A stretch of DNA of 64,000 nt from G963676095 sp963676095. GTDB taxonomy: Bacteria; Bacteroidota; Bacteroidia; Bacteroidales; Prolixibacteraceae. The position numbers were made by a program, and so were the translations under genes. The notes beneath the pieces were generated by a model, which saw nothing but the letters and a program-made list of their open reading frames with translations, was not told the origin of the DNA and did not search any database. The stretch is taken from positions 6,882,001 to 6,946,000 of the forward strand of contig OY781040.1 in the NCBI GenBank assembly GCA_963676095.1. Direction: 5' to 3'. Shown here piece by piece: positions 53,401 to 61,758 of the stretch; position 1 is the stretch's first letter, and the number at the start of each line of letters is the position of its first letter.

Positions 53401-55720
53401 TGGCAACCTTCTCCGGGGAATAGCCTTTAATCCGATCGGTATTTCCTGACCAGGCTAATTTGGGATAACCATCATTCATGGTAGATAAGATTTCCCAAAC
53501 GGTATCAAAATCCCAACTGGAATAGGTACTTTGAGCTTTCATTTCATCTGTGGTTTTGGCCGTTCCCCCATTTGACGAAGTTAACCCACTTGTTTCACTA
53601 TCCCAATATGAATTGGTAATTGAACCGCCACCATACCCATTGATAGCGCCGCAATAACTTCCGGTACCATTAATGTATCCTCTGTTATAGGTGTAAGATA
53701 TTGAACCGTAATTTCGTCCTGATATTCCGGCGACTTCGCCTGCCCCGATTACGGAAGCAGCATTATAACAATTGACAATCGTCCCATTATTTGCCCCAAT
53801 TATCCCACCTACATTCAGGTTGCCACCAATTATTTTCCCAATATTGTAACACTGACTAATTGAACTAGCAGAGTTACTCTCCCCTGTTATTCCTCCAATA
53901 TTATTATCTCCGTTCACCAAAGCCGAGTTATAGCAAAATTTAATTGTCCCGGCATTATACCCAGCAAGGCCCCCAATATTTTCACCACCGCTTATTGAAC
54001 CGGTCGAATAGCAATTGGAAATAGTTCCGCCATTGTTTGAACCAACAAAAGGGGCAGTATAGTTTTTCCCTTCAATGTCGCAATGAGTTAGTCCAAGGTT
54101 ACGGATAATCCCGTCACTATTTAACTGGCCAAATAAAGCAATATAATTTTTATCAGGCCAGTTATAATGCAGGTATTTTATCTGATGGCTTTGCCCGTCA
54201 AATATACCGGAATAATTTTCAAGGGGACAGAATCCTGTTCCAAAATTCCAGGTTTCAGTCTCGCTGGCATCAATATCGTTATCTAATTCAAAATTCCACG
54301 CCCGGCAACTGTCGTTTCCCATAATCCAAACCAGGTTGGAAAATGTTGTTAAATTATAATATCCATCATTATCTGAGTCTTCAGGCCTCACACCGCCGGT
54401 TTGTTTCATATAAGTAATCGTATAAAGGCCTCTACTTTCTTCTGTTGTTGTCGTATCTGTTTCAAAACCATGTACCAGGATATAATAATTACCCGTTTGC
54501 GTGGCAGAAATATTATTACCGGTTTTGCTCTCGTCTTTTGTAATTGTCTTTATTTTATTACCGGATGGATCAAACAAATCAATTGTCAAATTTATACTTG
54601 TTTTAAGTGCTAGATTATCATTGCTATTCGCTTCAACAAGATAAAAATGAATAATATCGTCTTGTGGAAGTGCTTTTTCAAAAGGTACATTTGAAACAAG
54701 CGTATCACAGGAAACACGAGTGGTACTGTTAATTACACTTATGGTGTCTGTATTTACAGCACTCCATTGACCAGTCAAATCTTTAAACTGAATGTGGAAA
54801 AGCATTTTTTGCGTATATTTAACAACCAATTTATTATTGGTACCCACACTCAAATCATAGTTGTCCGGTGATATTTCCTCTCCAGAACTGGTTGGAATAC
54901 TGATATTGTCAAGTAAAAGCGGATTAACCGGGTCAACCGTCGTCGTGATTTTATCATCAAAATCGCTGTCAAACCAATAGCGGTAAGAGCTTATCTTATT
55001 ATCAGACAGACTGGTTGATGTTTTAATAAAAAACTGATTGGTAGTCGCACTCCATGTTCCATTATTGTCCTGAAATCGAACATGAAAGGTATGCAATCCA
55101 GCGGGCAATTGGCCTGTCTTGATTGAGGTATTCAGCGAAATATCATTTTCCGCACTAATAGTCTGCGCTGTTTTACTTTCGTGATCTTCATCAAACCAGT
55201 ATTCATATTTGACAATTGGAGAAATCGTCGATTTAACTGTTTTCAGAAAAAACTGATTGGATACAGAACTCCAGGTTCCACTATTGTCCTGAAATCGAAC
55301 ATGAAAGGTATGCAATCCAGCGGGCAATTGGCCTGTCTTGATTGAGGTATTCAGCGAAATATCATTTTCCGCACTAATAGTCTGCGCTGTTTTACTTTCG
55401 TGATCTTCATCAAACCAGTATTCATATTTGACAATTGGAGAAATCGTCGATTTAACTGTTTTCATAAAAAACTGATTGGATACAGAACTCCAGGTTCCAC
55501 TATTGTCCTGAAATCGAACATGAAAGGTATGCAATCCAGCGGGCAATTGGCCTGTATTGATTGAGGTATCCAACGAAATATCATTTCCCGCACTAATAGT
55601 CTGCGCTGTTTTACTTTCGTGATCTCCATCAAACCAGTATTCATATTGGTCAATCTTGTTTTGAGCCCAAAGGTTCATGGCTATACAAAGAAACAATATA
55701 AATGGGAACAACTTTCGCAT
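50471..55720 (-). CDS. Large T9SS-secreted multidomain surface protein (repeats, GLUG, IPT/TIG, BACON)
   Basis: A 1749-aa protein with a signal peptide (1-19). In order: three near-identical 73-aa repeats (about 20-240, YEYWFD-x-DHESKTAQTIS), a pre-peptidase-like stretch, GLUG repeats (about 550-690, GGIIGANNGTIVNCYNAA), an IPT/TIG-like domain (about 740-820), a region with CARDB-like and hydrophobic segments (about 860-1090), a conserved repeat domain (DUF-like, 1110-1260), a fibronectin III-like part, three BACON-like domains of 89 aa (about 1395-1670) and a C-terminal T9SS type A sorting domain (LIYPNPSSDGFYVKG). It is likely an adhesin or glycan-binding surface protein exported by the Por system. 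Confidence 0.88.
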   Translation of the reverse strand: MRKLFPFILFLCIAMNLWAQNKIDQYEYWFDGDHESKTAQTISAGNDISLDTSINTGQLPAGLHTFHVRFQDNSGTWSSVSNQFFMKTVKSTISPIVKYEYWFDEDHESKTAQTISAENDISLNTSIKTGQLPAGLHTFHVRFQDNSGTWSSVSNQFFLKTVKSTISPIVKYEYWFDEDHESKTAQTISAENDISLNTSIKTGQLPAGLHTFHVRFQDNNGTWSATTNQFFIKTSTSLSDNKISSYRYWFDSDFDDKITTTVDPVNPLLLDNISIPTSSGEEISPDNYDLSVGTNNKLVVKYTQKMLFHIQFKDLTGQWSAVNTDTISVINSTTRVSCDTLVSNVPFEKALPQDDIIHFYLVEANSNDNLALKTSINLTIDLFDPSGNKIKTITKDESKTGNNISATQTGNYYILVHGFETDTTTTEESRGLYTITYMKQTGGVRPEDSDNDGYYNLTTFSNLVWIMGNDSCRAWNFELDNDIDASETETWNFGTGFCPLENYSGIFDGQSHQIKYLHYNWPDKNYIALFGQLNSDGIIRNLGLTHCDIEGKNYTAPFVGSNNGGTISNCYSTGSISGGENIGGLAGYNAGTIKFCYNSALVNGDNNIGGITGESNSASSISQCYNIGKIIGGNLNVGGIIGANNGTIVNCYNAASVIGAGEVAGISGRNYGSISYTYNRGYINGTGSYCGAINGYGGGSITNSYWDSETSGLTSSNGGTAKTTDEMKAQSTYSSWDFDTVWEILSTMNDGYPKLAWSGNTDRIKGYSPEKVANSGSATITFEGTGFDESTKVYLYRAGQDTLRADTIYTSDTECAVHFNFEGVALGSWNILVVCPDTTVVIENGLTVEEKKEGKLEIEILGADKFIKGRATTVTVRLINTGNTVIENPIIVVAIDSDDSDFSATSNSYVNEETQKNCETLSVDINALDLIKTENVIGHDNRECKKGIYIAPTIPSYGTSDIELTIKSKGNISVVAWKENSSKSETLDAINQEISNNNSSNDNSNCTAKSISCIISSVLALSGLSESSSLFKTASETILDQFNTQYEYLTGQEELMASLLKLAGGTAIGLGLILGVSDPFILAAELVSLISAGLSCYETLEECTKPYNASILNLDGVSSLDPNEKYGYRSPSGSTYFNKDKTNFTYIINFENKDSATAAAQEVWVTDTLDLNLFDIESFRAGYVKIGENIYSAPLNAQENKWTIDMRPDKDLITYVTLNLNKASGVANWKFRCVDPETMEAPEDAVSGFLPPNDSTGRGEGSLMFSINLKDSTIDDAILSNHATIVFDYNDPIVTPTWTNKKDIIAPVSYMNDPDIVSDNTAVLSWEGRDNEDGSGIYYYNIYARKGDNDYSSLLTKTSATSVDFSFEKEVEYSFYVEAVDSAGNEEVKETVPDVTLYEKDKFILLSDDSISVSNEEGSTATVFITSNASWSVTPDQDWIRVSPQSGIGDGTLTFTAIANPNITARTSFVIVSADGVDSQLITVIQEAGDPVLSVSPSSVSVSKEEGSTVTVSITSNTSWSVVPDQDWLSVIPQSGTGDGTLTFTATANPNITARTSSVIVSADGVDYQSITVIQEAGDPVLSVSPSSVSVSKEEGSTVTVSITSNTSWSVVPDQDWLSVIPQSGTGDGTLTVIAGANPNSTERTTTITISADGTVSQSVVVTQETGDQTSNGKVLIYPNPSSDGFYVKGVEGTVIFNLYDMSGKLCISRKLNSSETYISTNHLSRGIYIIHIRSITGIYLFNFKLIKE
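50851..51500. repeat. Tandem repeats of 267 bp encoding the BACON-like domains
   Basis: The strings starting at 50851 and 51118 are almost identical over more than 150 bases, spaced exactly 267 bp (89 codons). A third, more diverged copy follows at about 51385. Confidence 0.85.
55066..55660. repeat. Tandem repeats of 219 bp encoding the N-terminal 73-aa modules
   Basis: TGTCCTGAAATCGAACATG begins at 55066, 55285 and 55504, giving a 219-bp period. The copies are almost identical at DNA level. Confidence 0.9.
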
Positions 55721-55727
55721 GGTTATG

Positions 55728-56786
55728 CTAATTTTCCTGGGCTTTAACCTTAAAACTGACCTGGAGGTTCCCTTCTGTATCTGTTTCAGATGCTACTGAT
55801 TTGGAAATAATCTGAGGATTGAATGGTAAACCATTAGTTTTAAAAGGAATGGTGCTGCCGTAAATTCCAACCTGACTGCCGTCGGTTCCTAAGTATGTTG
55901 CGGGATTCTTTAAATGGTAATCATGAGTGTAATCAATTGAATTTCCGGATTGATTGACAAAAATATCGGATTGGGTAACTCCAATGTAATTGTTATAACT
56001 AAAGTTATTTCCAAAATCAACAGACGAGATGTTAAATAAGTTATTCTGAACAGTATTACTATTCATAGAATTTAAAAAATTACCAGAAGAGGATTGCAAA
56101 ATTACATTGTTTTGAATCAAAGATCCATAAACATAAGTAAAAAATCCATCACCAGAAGACAAAGAACTATCTCTCAAAATGATATTCCCATCAATAACAG
56201 CATCTCCATCAATGTTTGCAACTGAAGTATATATACCAAATGGAGCCTTTCCACAAATTATACAGTGTTTAATTAGCAAATTCACTCCATACTTAGCAAA
56301 ATTTATTCCTGAAAAAATAAAGCATTCTTCAAATGAACAATTATTTTTTGGAGTTGACTCAGATGATGAAAATGAAGCAGCAGATAACCTACATCTCAAA
56401 ATTTTCACATAACTAATAGAATAATTTCCAAAGTTAACATTCCCATTAATATACAGTCCTTCTAAATGCAAACTGTCTGCCCCCTGGTTAATTGTTAGAC
56501 CACTTAAAATATAAGTTCTTTTTGCGATATTGACAGAATCCGGAAAATGACCGGACCCAATAACCGTAATTCCTTTTGCAAGAGCACCTGGTGCAGTGAA
56601 ATAACCAGCAGAAAGACAGAGTATATCTCCATCAGATGACGCATTGTAAGCATCAACGAATGAATCTTGTCCATAAAAAACTTGTGTTTCACCATTATGT
56701 TCCAGGGTAGTTACGGGATTCTGGGCTATGGCTGTTATAGAAAAAAGAAAGAGTGCCCACGTGAAGCTATAGTATTTGGTTTTCAT
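55728..56786 (-). CDS. Beta-helix-like surface or periplasmic protein
   Basis: A 352-aa exported protein (signal peptide to about residue 22, ending AIAQ) with a repetitive, Asn-rich beta-helix pattern (GLYINGNVNFGNYSISYVKI, VIDGNIILRDSSL). The frame extends 19 codons upstream, but MKTKYYSFTWALFLF at 56786 has a proper signal start. It ends just 8 bases before the start of the 1749-aa protein on the same strand, so they are probably co-transcribed and secreted together. The function is unknown. Confidence 0.78.
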   Translation of the reverse strand: MKTKYYSFTWALFLFSITAIAQNPVTTLEHNGETQVFYGQDSFVDAYNASSDGDILCLSAGYFTAPGALAKGITVIGSGHFPDSVNIAKRTYILSGLTINQGADSLHLEGLYINGNVNFGNYSISYVKILRCRLSAASFSSSESTPKNNCSFEECFIFSGINFAKYGVNLLIKHCIICGKAPFGIYTSVANIDGDAVIDGNIILRDSSLSSGDGFFTYVYGSLIQNNVILQSSSGNFLNSMNSNTVQNNLFNISSVDFGNNFSYNNYIGVTQSDIFVNQSGNSIDYTHDYHLKNPATYLGTDGSQVGIYGSTIPFKTNGLPFNPQIISKSVASETDTEGNLQVSFKVKAQEN

Positions 56787-57702
56787 AAAATTAGGTTTTT
56801 CATTATAAGATTTATTCAAAAGAAAGCCGATGTTTATTAACAATAAAAATAGTTGGTTATGTAATTCGTAAGAATATACAAAAAGATAGTTTTTACTCTT
56901 ACTACCCTGTGCAAAACACTAGATTAGATTTCATTTAGTAAGTTATTTATGATCATATCAAATTTACAAAATTTCAATATTATTTTATTTAATTAAATCA
57001 AAAGTTAACAATAATTTTAACAATGATAGTAGTGTAGACTTGTAATTTGTTCCTCCGTTGACCAAGGATTTGTGATTCTGTATGCTTAAATTTTCTAATT
57101 TAACGATAAAGCAATCGACCTGGCACAGAAATCTATGGCAAACCAGTTAAAATAGTTTTAAAAAATTCAAGGGTTGTTGGTAAATCATCGAAGCGTTAAA
57201 AAATAACTTTTACGGAGATCAGGATATAGGGGTTCAGAAATAATGTTTGTCGTGGTGCAGTACTAATGTTGTTGCAGGTGCCGGAACAGTGTATTGTTTC
57301 TGTGTTCCAAATTTTGAGAAGAAGTCTCACTAAACAATAAATTTTCAAAAGTTACGCTTATAATTCATTTGAGTTATACATGAGACACAAATGAGTTACA
57401 TGTATAATACGATTGTGTTAAGCGTGAAATGCAATTGAGTTATACAGGCAGCTTTTTTGTCATTCCGACATAAGAAAAGACGTACCGGGGAAGGTATATA
57501 TGGTATAGTTAATCAAGCCATTGTTTTTAATGGTTTTAAATGATCATCTATAAATCTGTCTTTACTTTTATAGCCGGGGATACCGACCATGGTTTCGATA
57601 TTGACCGGCGCGAGAGTTAGTACAAGGTAACTGAGTATTATCCGTGAACGCTTTTCCAGGAACTTCCTATTTTTTTTGTGATTTCCTGAATATTTTAAAT
57701 CA
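56787..57702. other. Intergenic region with a 22-bp iterated motif
   Basis: The first 200 bases are AT-rich and probably carry the promoter of the minus-strand pair below. A tandem motif is found at 57367-57450 and listed separately. Otherwise there is no credible coding frame. Confidence 0.4.
57367..57450. repeat. Array of four GAGTTA-type units with exact 22-bp spacing
   Basis: GAGTTA at 57371 and 57393, GTGTTA at 57415 and GAGTTA at 57437 are spaced exactly 22 bp. The surrounding consensus is ATTGAGTTATAC. An inverted ACGCTTA / TAAGCGT pair brackets the middle of the array. Two helical turns is the usual spacing for protein-bound iterons or operators. Confidence 0.65.
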
Positions 57703-58122
57703 TTAAAGACATACTTTCAAAAGGCTGGTTCCGATTTCATGAATTGCAGATTCGATCTTTGCTTTTTGCTTTTCACTTGCAAAAGCCAAACCATTAGCGT
57801 AGCGTCTTAGTAAACTGGGATTAATACCGGCATATTCTGCCAAAGCAGATTTGTTTATCACCTTAAATTCATCAAATAAGGTTTGCAGATCATACTTAAT
57901 CTGAAATTCCGGATTTTCATTATAGAAAATATCCGGTACTTTTTCTCCCTCAGGAAGATCAGATATATGTTCTTTAATTGCATCCCGCGTATTTGTAATA
58001 GCTTCCTTGATTGTCGATCCCTGCGAATAGCAACCGGGAAGATCCTGCACCGTAACCCAGTACCCATCCTCCGCTTTCTCGAGAATAAGTATCGCTCTTT
58101 CTTGATTGATTATAGCTTCCAT
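57703..58122 (-). CDS. HicB family antitoxin (solitary)
   Basis: A 139-aa protein. Residues 1-75 are the HicB partial RNase-H-like fold (ILILEKAEDGYWVTVQDLPGCYSQGSTIKEAI), here with the usual HicB PGC motif. The C-terminal half is a helix-turn-helix (KSALAEYAGINPSLLRRYANGL) that binds the promoter. HicB normally neutralises the mRNA-cleaving HicA toxin. I see no hicA frame in the 400 bases on either side, so it is an orphan or acts as a repressor. Confidence 0.85.
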   Translation of the reverse strand: MEAIINQERAILILEKAEDGYWVTVQDLPGCYSQGSTIKEAITNTRDAIKEHISDLPEGEKVPDIFYNENPEFQIKYDLQTLFDEFKVINKSALAEYAGINPSLLRRYANGLAFASEKQKAKIESAIHEIGTSLLKVCL

Positions 58123-58222
58123 CGCTTTTGCTTTTATCTATAAGTTATATTATTGGGAAGATCCTTTTTCCCTTATACAAAACGGCTCAGAATCCTTGTC
58201 CAGGTCAGGTCATCTTGGTGAG
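58123..58222. other. Spacer between hicB and the 23-bp array
   Basis: No gene here. It should hold the hicB promoter. Confidence 0.3.
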
Positions 58223-58360
58223 GGCATCTCACTAATGCTTGGGAGGGTGCCTCACTAACGTTTGGGAGGATGTCTCACTAACGTTTGGGAGGATGTCTCA
58301 CTAACGTTAGTGAGAGTGTCTCACACGTATTAGTGAGGGTGTCTCACACGTATTAGTGAG
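58223..58360. repeat. Tandem array of six 23-bp units
   Basis: Units start at 58223, 58246, 58269, 58292, 58315 and 58338, each exactly 23 bp, with a part-unit after 58361. Units 2-4 share TCTCACTAACGTT, and units 5-6 share TCTCACACGTATTAGTGAG. Unit 4 contains the perfect 18-bp palindrome CTCACTAACGTTAGTGAG (58297-58314). The array is non-coding and lies just beyond the hicB start. Confidence 0.8.
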
Positions 58361-58413
58361 GGTGTCTCCTCTATTTCGTTTTCCAATGTATTTAAGGTTT
58401 AAAATATTTTTTT

Positions 58414-58447
58414 GGTGATGCCGCTACAATAATTTCACGGCATCACC
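58414..58447 (-). terminator. Hairpin downstream of the DUF4469 gene
   Basis: GGTGATGCCG (58414-58423) and CGGCATCACC (58438-58447) form a perfect 10-bp stem with a 14-base loop, 55 bases after the minus-strand stop. The expected T-run is missing on that strand. Confidence 0.5.
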
Positions 58448-58502
58448 TGGTTATCTCAGTTTTCAACCCAAAATCAAAATCGGGTTATTCCCGGAGACTA
58501 AG

Positions 58503-59234
58503 CTATTGCACCGTCAGTATCTTTTCATAAATGACTGTCCGGGGTTCTTTAAGAATTAAATTAGGGCTAAACTGGGTAGTCACCTGCAATTTATAGGTAC
58601 CTGCCGCCAGTTCGGGGATCACAACAATCAGCTCCGAAGGGTTATTGGTCACAATATCGGAGGAATCCACCTTGGTACTTTCGCCCGATGTCTGGTTCAC
58701 AAAATAAATCCCGTTACCGGCATGTTCACCCGAGATTTTTACTTTATAACCAGCTATTTTCAGGTTGCGGTTGGGAGTGAGCTGGTCATTCACCGTGCCG
58801 GTCTTAACATCGGTAACCTGCAATATGCTCAGCGTGGTATCGGCAACCCCCATGATCTCCACGTCGACATCGGATAACTCGTTGCGCAGGGTATCGCCCT
58901 GGTTAAACTGGAAAAGCAACGTATGCTTCTCCGGATCGAAGGTTTCCTGGGGACTGTTAAACACCCCTTTTATAAGCGGGCTTGCGGTGAAGTAACCGGT
59001 ATTGACTGAGAATCCGTCGCAAAGCAGGTAGCCCATCTCTTTCAGAAACAGGCCGACCCCGTGTTGCATGGACGAAGACGAAATATCGGCCCCGCCCCGG
59101 CTTACTGCCGATTCGCAGATCTGGCCGATGTCAAGACTGCGTTCGGAACTGACCCTTGCCGTGAAGTCATCTTCCTTTTCGGTCAGGGGATTGTCATATA
59201 AATATGCTTTAACACGATGTAAAACGGTTGCCAT
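58503..59234 (-). CDS. DUF4469 protein with HU-like DNA-binding domain
   Basis: A 243-aa protein. The N-terminal 120 residues match the HU-like DNA-binding domain of this Bacteroidota family (VLHRVKAYLYDNPLTEKEDDFTARV, spacing as in the family; then FNSPQETFDP). The C-terminal 90 residues form the DUF4469 Ig-like domain (GIYFVN, LIVVIPELAAGTYKLQVTTQ). The combination is common in Bacteroidota and thought to bind DNA, but the role is not established. It is monocistronic. Confidence 0.85.
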   Translation of the reverse strand: MATVLHRVKAYLYDNPLTEKEDDFTARVSSERSLDIGQICESAVSRGGADISSSSMQHGVGLFLKEMGYLLCDGFSVNTGYFTASPLIKGVFNSPQETFDPEKHTLLFQFNQGDTLRNELSDVDVEIMGVADTTLSILQVTDVKTGTVNDQLTPNRNLKIAGYKVKISGEHAGNGIYFVNQTSGESTKVDSSDIVTNNPSELIVVIPELAAGTYKLQVTTQFSPNLILKEPRTVIYEKILTVQ

Positions 59235-59863
59235 AACTATTAAATTTAAAGTTAAACACCTAACGGGAATCCCTTCTGCAGGCCATTGGCCTTAGCCTGG
59301 AAAAAAAGAGGACAGGCGTTCCCCCCGAAGGAATAAAGGCAGGGAAACACCATGTATTGTCATTTTGAATGGAATGGCCAAACGGTCATTCATTGTCCGT
59401 CCGGAACGGACAGAGGGAGGCCCCCGTTACCGAAGGCATGGCAGATTAAAACGAATATTGACGCTGCCCGGTGCAGGTCTGTAAGCCTGTCCATTCTTTT
59501 TAATCCTTCTCATCACGGCTTTGAGTGTTTTCAGATCATTTCCTGTTCGCGAACTAAAGTTTAAATTTATGCTATTCTGTCGTAGCAGTCAATAACAATT
59601 GCTGATTATTTGATGAAGGTACTGGTTTTCTTTACGAAGTACTGCAATTTGATACATGAACAGACCATTTAATCATTAATAAAAATAGAACATAATATGA
59701 AATTAAGATTGATATATTTATATTTTATGTTCATTTAACAAACTCCAATCAGGTCCATTATTTATAAAGAAGAATCCAAATCCACGCACAATGAAAACAG
59801 GGACAACGGATGACCATCCCATTAAAAAATTCATTCCCAATAACACGACCATCCTCCAACCAA
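59235..59863. other. Intergenic region
   Basis: It holds a small hairpin (TGTCCGT / ACGGACA near 59396-59414) and no credible gene. Traces of coding similarity on the plus strand begin near 59730 and run into the RAYT relic. Confidence 0.35.
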
Positions 59864-59909
59864 ATAATACAGGGGGACCGGATGGGCAATATGCCGAAAA
59901 CGCAGGGCA

Positions 59910-60143
59910 ATGATGCATACCGGGGTGCACGTAGAGACGCACGGCCGTGCGTCTCTACAACAACAGCAACAACAACAACCGTCACCATTCATCCGGAACC
60001 CAAAATCAATATCTTCATTTCCCGGTGATTTCAAATCGTCAATAAATTCAAAAACAGACGATTATCTTGATGAACACCATCCGGAAATTCCCAAATACAA
60101 CCGGAATAATCATTTTTTTCAACCCAACTATAGTACAGTTTGA
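59910..60143 (+). pseudogene. C-terminal relic of a REP-associated transposase, copy 2 (truncated)
   Basis: The frame VETHGRASLQQQQQ, then SFPGDFKSSINSKTDDYLD and HFFQPNYSTV, parallels the copy at 38045-38371 but ends before the HDHIIRN block. About 260 bp are shared at DNA level. Confidence 0.7.
59931..59958. repeat. REP-like palindrome, copy 2 (perfect)
   Basis: GTAGAGACGCACGG pairs perfectly with CCGTGCGTCTCTAC, a 28-bp palindrome. It is identical to 38072-38099 except at the centre. Confidence 0.85.
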
Positions 60144-60250
60144 TGTGGGGGACTGGTAGTCTGTTCAGAATGTTTATATTTCGGAACACAAATTTTGAGC
60201 GGGCTGTCGGGGACCGCGTTACGCAGAAATCTGTTAAATACTTGCAAGAA

Positions 60251-61300
60251 ATGAAAAAAAATTTATTTACAGGAGGAGGTACTGCCGGGCATATTACGCC
60301 GAATGTAGCACTAATTGAAGAGTTGGTAGAATCGGAATGTGCCATTTTCTATATCGGTCAAAACAATAGTATGGAAAAAGCACTGATAAGTAAGCTTAGC
60401 ATTCCTTTTTACAATATTTCTGCGGGAAAATTCAGACGTTATTGGAGTTGAAAAAATTTTACAGATGTTTTTAAGACGTGTTATGGATTTTTCCAAAGTC
60501 TATATTTAATGATGAAAATAAAACCAGATGTTGTATTTAGCAAAGGAGGATTTGTGGCTTGTCCTGTCGTTTGGTCAGCATGGATGTGCAGAATCCCTGT
60601 CGTCATACATGAGTCAGACATAACACCAGGGTTAGCTAATCGCCTTTCTATTCCATTTGCTAAAATTGTTTGTTGTTCGTTTTCAGAAACTCTTTCCAAA
60701 ATACCACATTCAAAAGGAGTTCTGACGGGCCTTCCTATTCGAAAAGAAATAACAAAAGGAAAGAAATCTGCCGGATTAAATATTTGTGGCTTTTGTGATG
60801 ATAAACCTGTAATTTTTATAACTGGCGGTAGCTTGGGAGCAACCCGTTTAAATCAATTAATCTTTCAAAACATTGACAGACTTTTAACGGACTACCAAGT
60901 CTGTCATCAATGCGGAAAAGGAAATATCCCCAAAACAGTGCAGCAGAAAGGATATAAGACTTTTGAATATTTAAATGATGAACTTCCGCATATGTTTGCG
61001 ATGGCAGACCTTGTAATATCGCGTGCAGGAGCCACAACTATTTTTGAAATTTTATCTTGCCAAAAGTTAAATATACTTATTCCATTGTCCAGAAAAGTAA
61101 GTCGAGGAGACCAAATTCTAAATGCTAAAGCTTTTGAACAGAAAGGTTATAGTCGGGTACTTGATGACGACAATGAACCTGATATAACAAAGGAAATAAA
61201 AGCTGTATTGGATAGCAAGAGATATTACCTGGAAAATATTACTAATGCAAAATTGGACTCCAATCAAAAGATACTTGACCTATTATATTCTTTTATCTAA
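60251..61300 (+). pseudogene. MurG-like glycosyltransferase with one in-frame TGA
   Basis: A frame of 350 codons with a single TGA at codon 67 (60449-60451). N-terminal part: LFTGGGTAGHITPNVALI, the GGTxGH nucleotide-sugar motif. C-terminal part: VFSKGGFVACPVV, VIHESDITPGLANR, VIFITGGSLGATRLNQ and ISRAGATTIFEI, all standard MurG signatures. In intact relatives a Trp (TGG) usually stands at the TGA, in RRYWSWKNF. MurG adds GlcNAc to lipid I. This one is outside a cell-wall cluster, so it is an extra paralogue. A C-terminal product from ATG 60509 is possible. Confidence 0.85.
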
Positions 61301-61442
61301 AAAAGCAGACTTCATTCAACAATTAATCGTTTTTTTCGGGCGCACCACAGAGGCTGGATGGGGTGTTGACGTAACCCTGAACTAATAGCCGGTGCTGTAT
61401 TATGGTTCTTTTGATCTGGAATAAGATATTTCCCTAGTCCCG
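61301..61442. other. Short gap before the intron relic
   Basis: No gene is seen. It probably belongs to the decayed group II intron. Confidence 0.3.
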
Positions 61443-61720
61443 ATGAAAGACTCAGTTTTTAATATAACCCCTATTCAGGATCATGTGACAGTGAAGGCAA
61501 CAGCCAATCCTTTTCTGCCGAAATACGACCAATACTTTTACAACAGTATAAAGCACAGAGCATGTTTAACTAAAGAATGCAAACAAATGACTATTTTTAT
61601 AACGAATAAAAACAGCCTGGGTTCTCTTCGCCGGGACAGACTTAAATGTGTCGGAGCTGTATGCCGGGAAACTGGCACGCACCGTTCTTAGGGGGCGTAA
61701 GCTACCCCGGTTGCACCATC
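61443..61720 (+). mobile_element. Group II intron 3' relic (maturase C-terminus fragment plus domains V/VI)
   Basis: The plus frame at 61485 reads VTVKATANPFLPKYDQYF, like the C-terminal block of intron-encoded reverse transcriptases (ANP-x-P-x4-YF). It is followed at 61654-61687 by a 34-nt domain V and a short domain VI-like hairpin. The upstream intron and most of the protein are missing. Confidence 0.65.
61654..61687 (+). ncRNA. Group II intron domain V
   Basis: Exactly 34 nt, beginning GAGC and ending GTTC, with a GAAA tetraloop at the canonical positions (61668-61671), the conserved catalytic AGC near the start and the 2-nt bulge. Two base pairs of the lower stem (5-30 and 8-27) are mismatched, consistent with decay. 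Confidence 0.75.
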
Positions 61721-61758
61721 ATAATAAATTGACCATTAAAAGGGAAAAAACGTTTAAG

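Noticed and set aside
57703..58122. Complete HicAB pair
   Set aside because: No HicA-like frame (about 60 codons with a GSH motif) is seen within 400 bases on either side.
58223..58360. CRISPR array
   Set aside because: Units are contiguous with no spacers, the sequence drifts between units and no cas gene is present.
61648..61758. Longer N-terminus for the GNAT protein
   Set aside because: These codons translate the group II intron domain V, so the start is at 61759.
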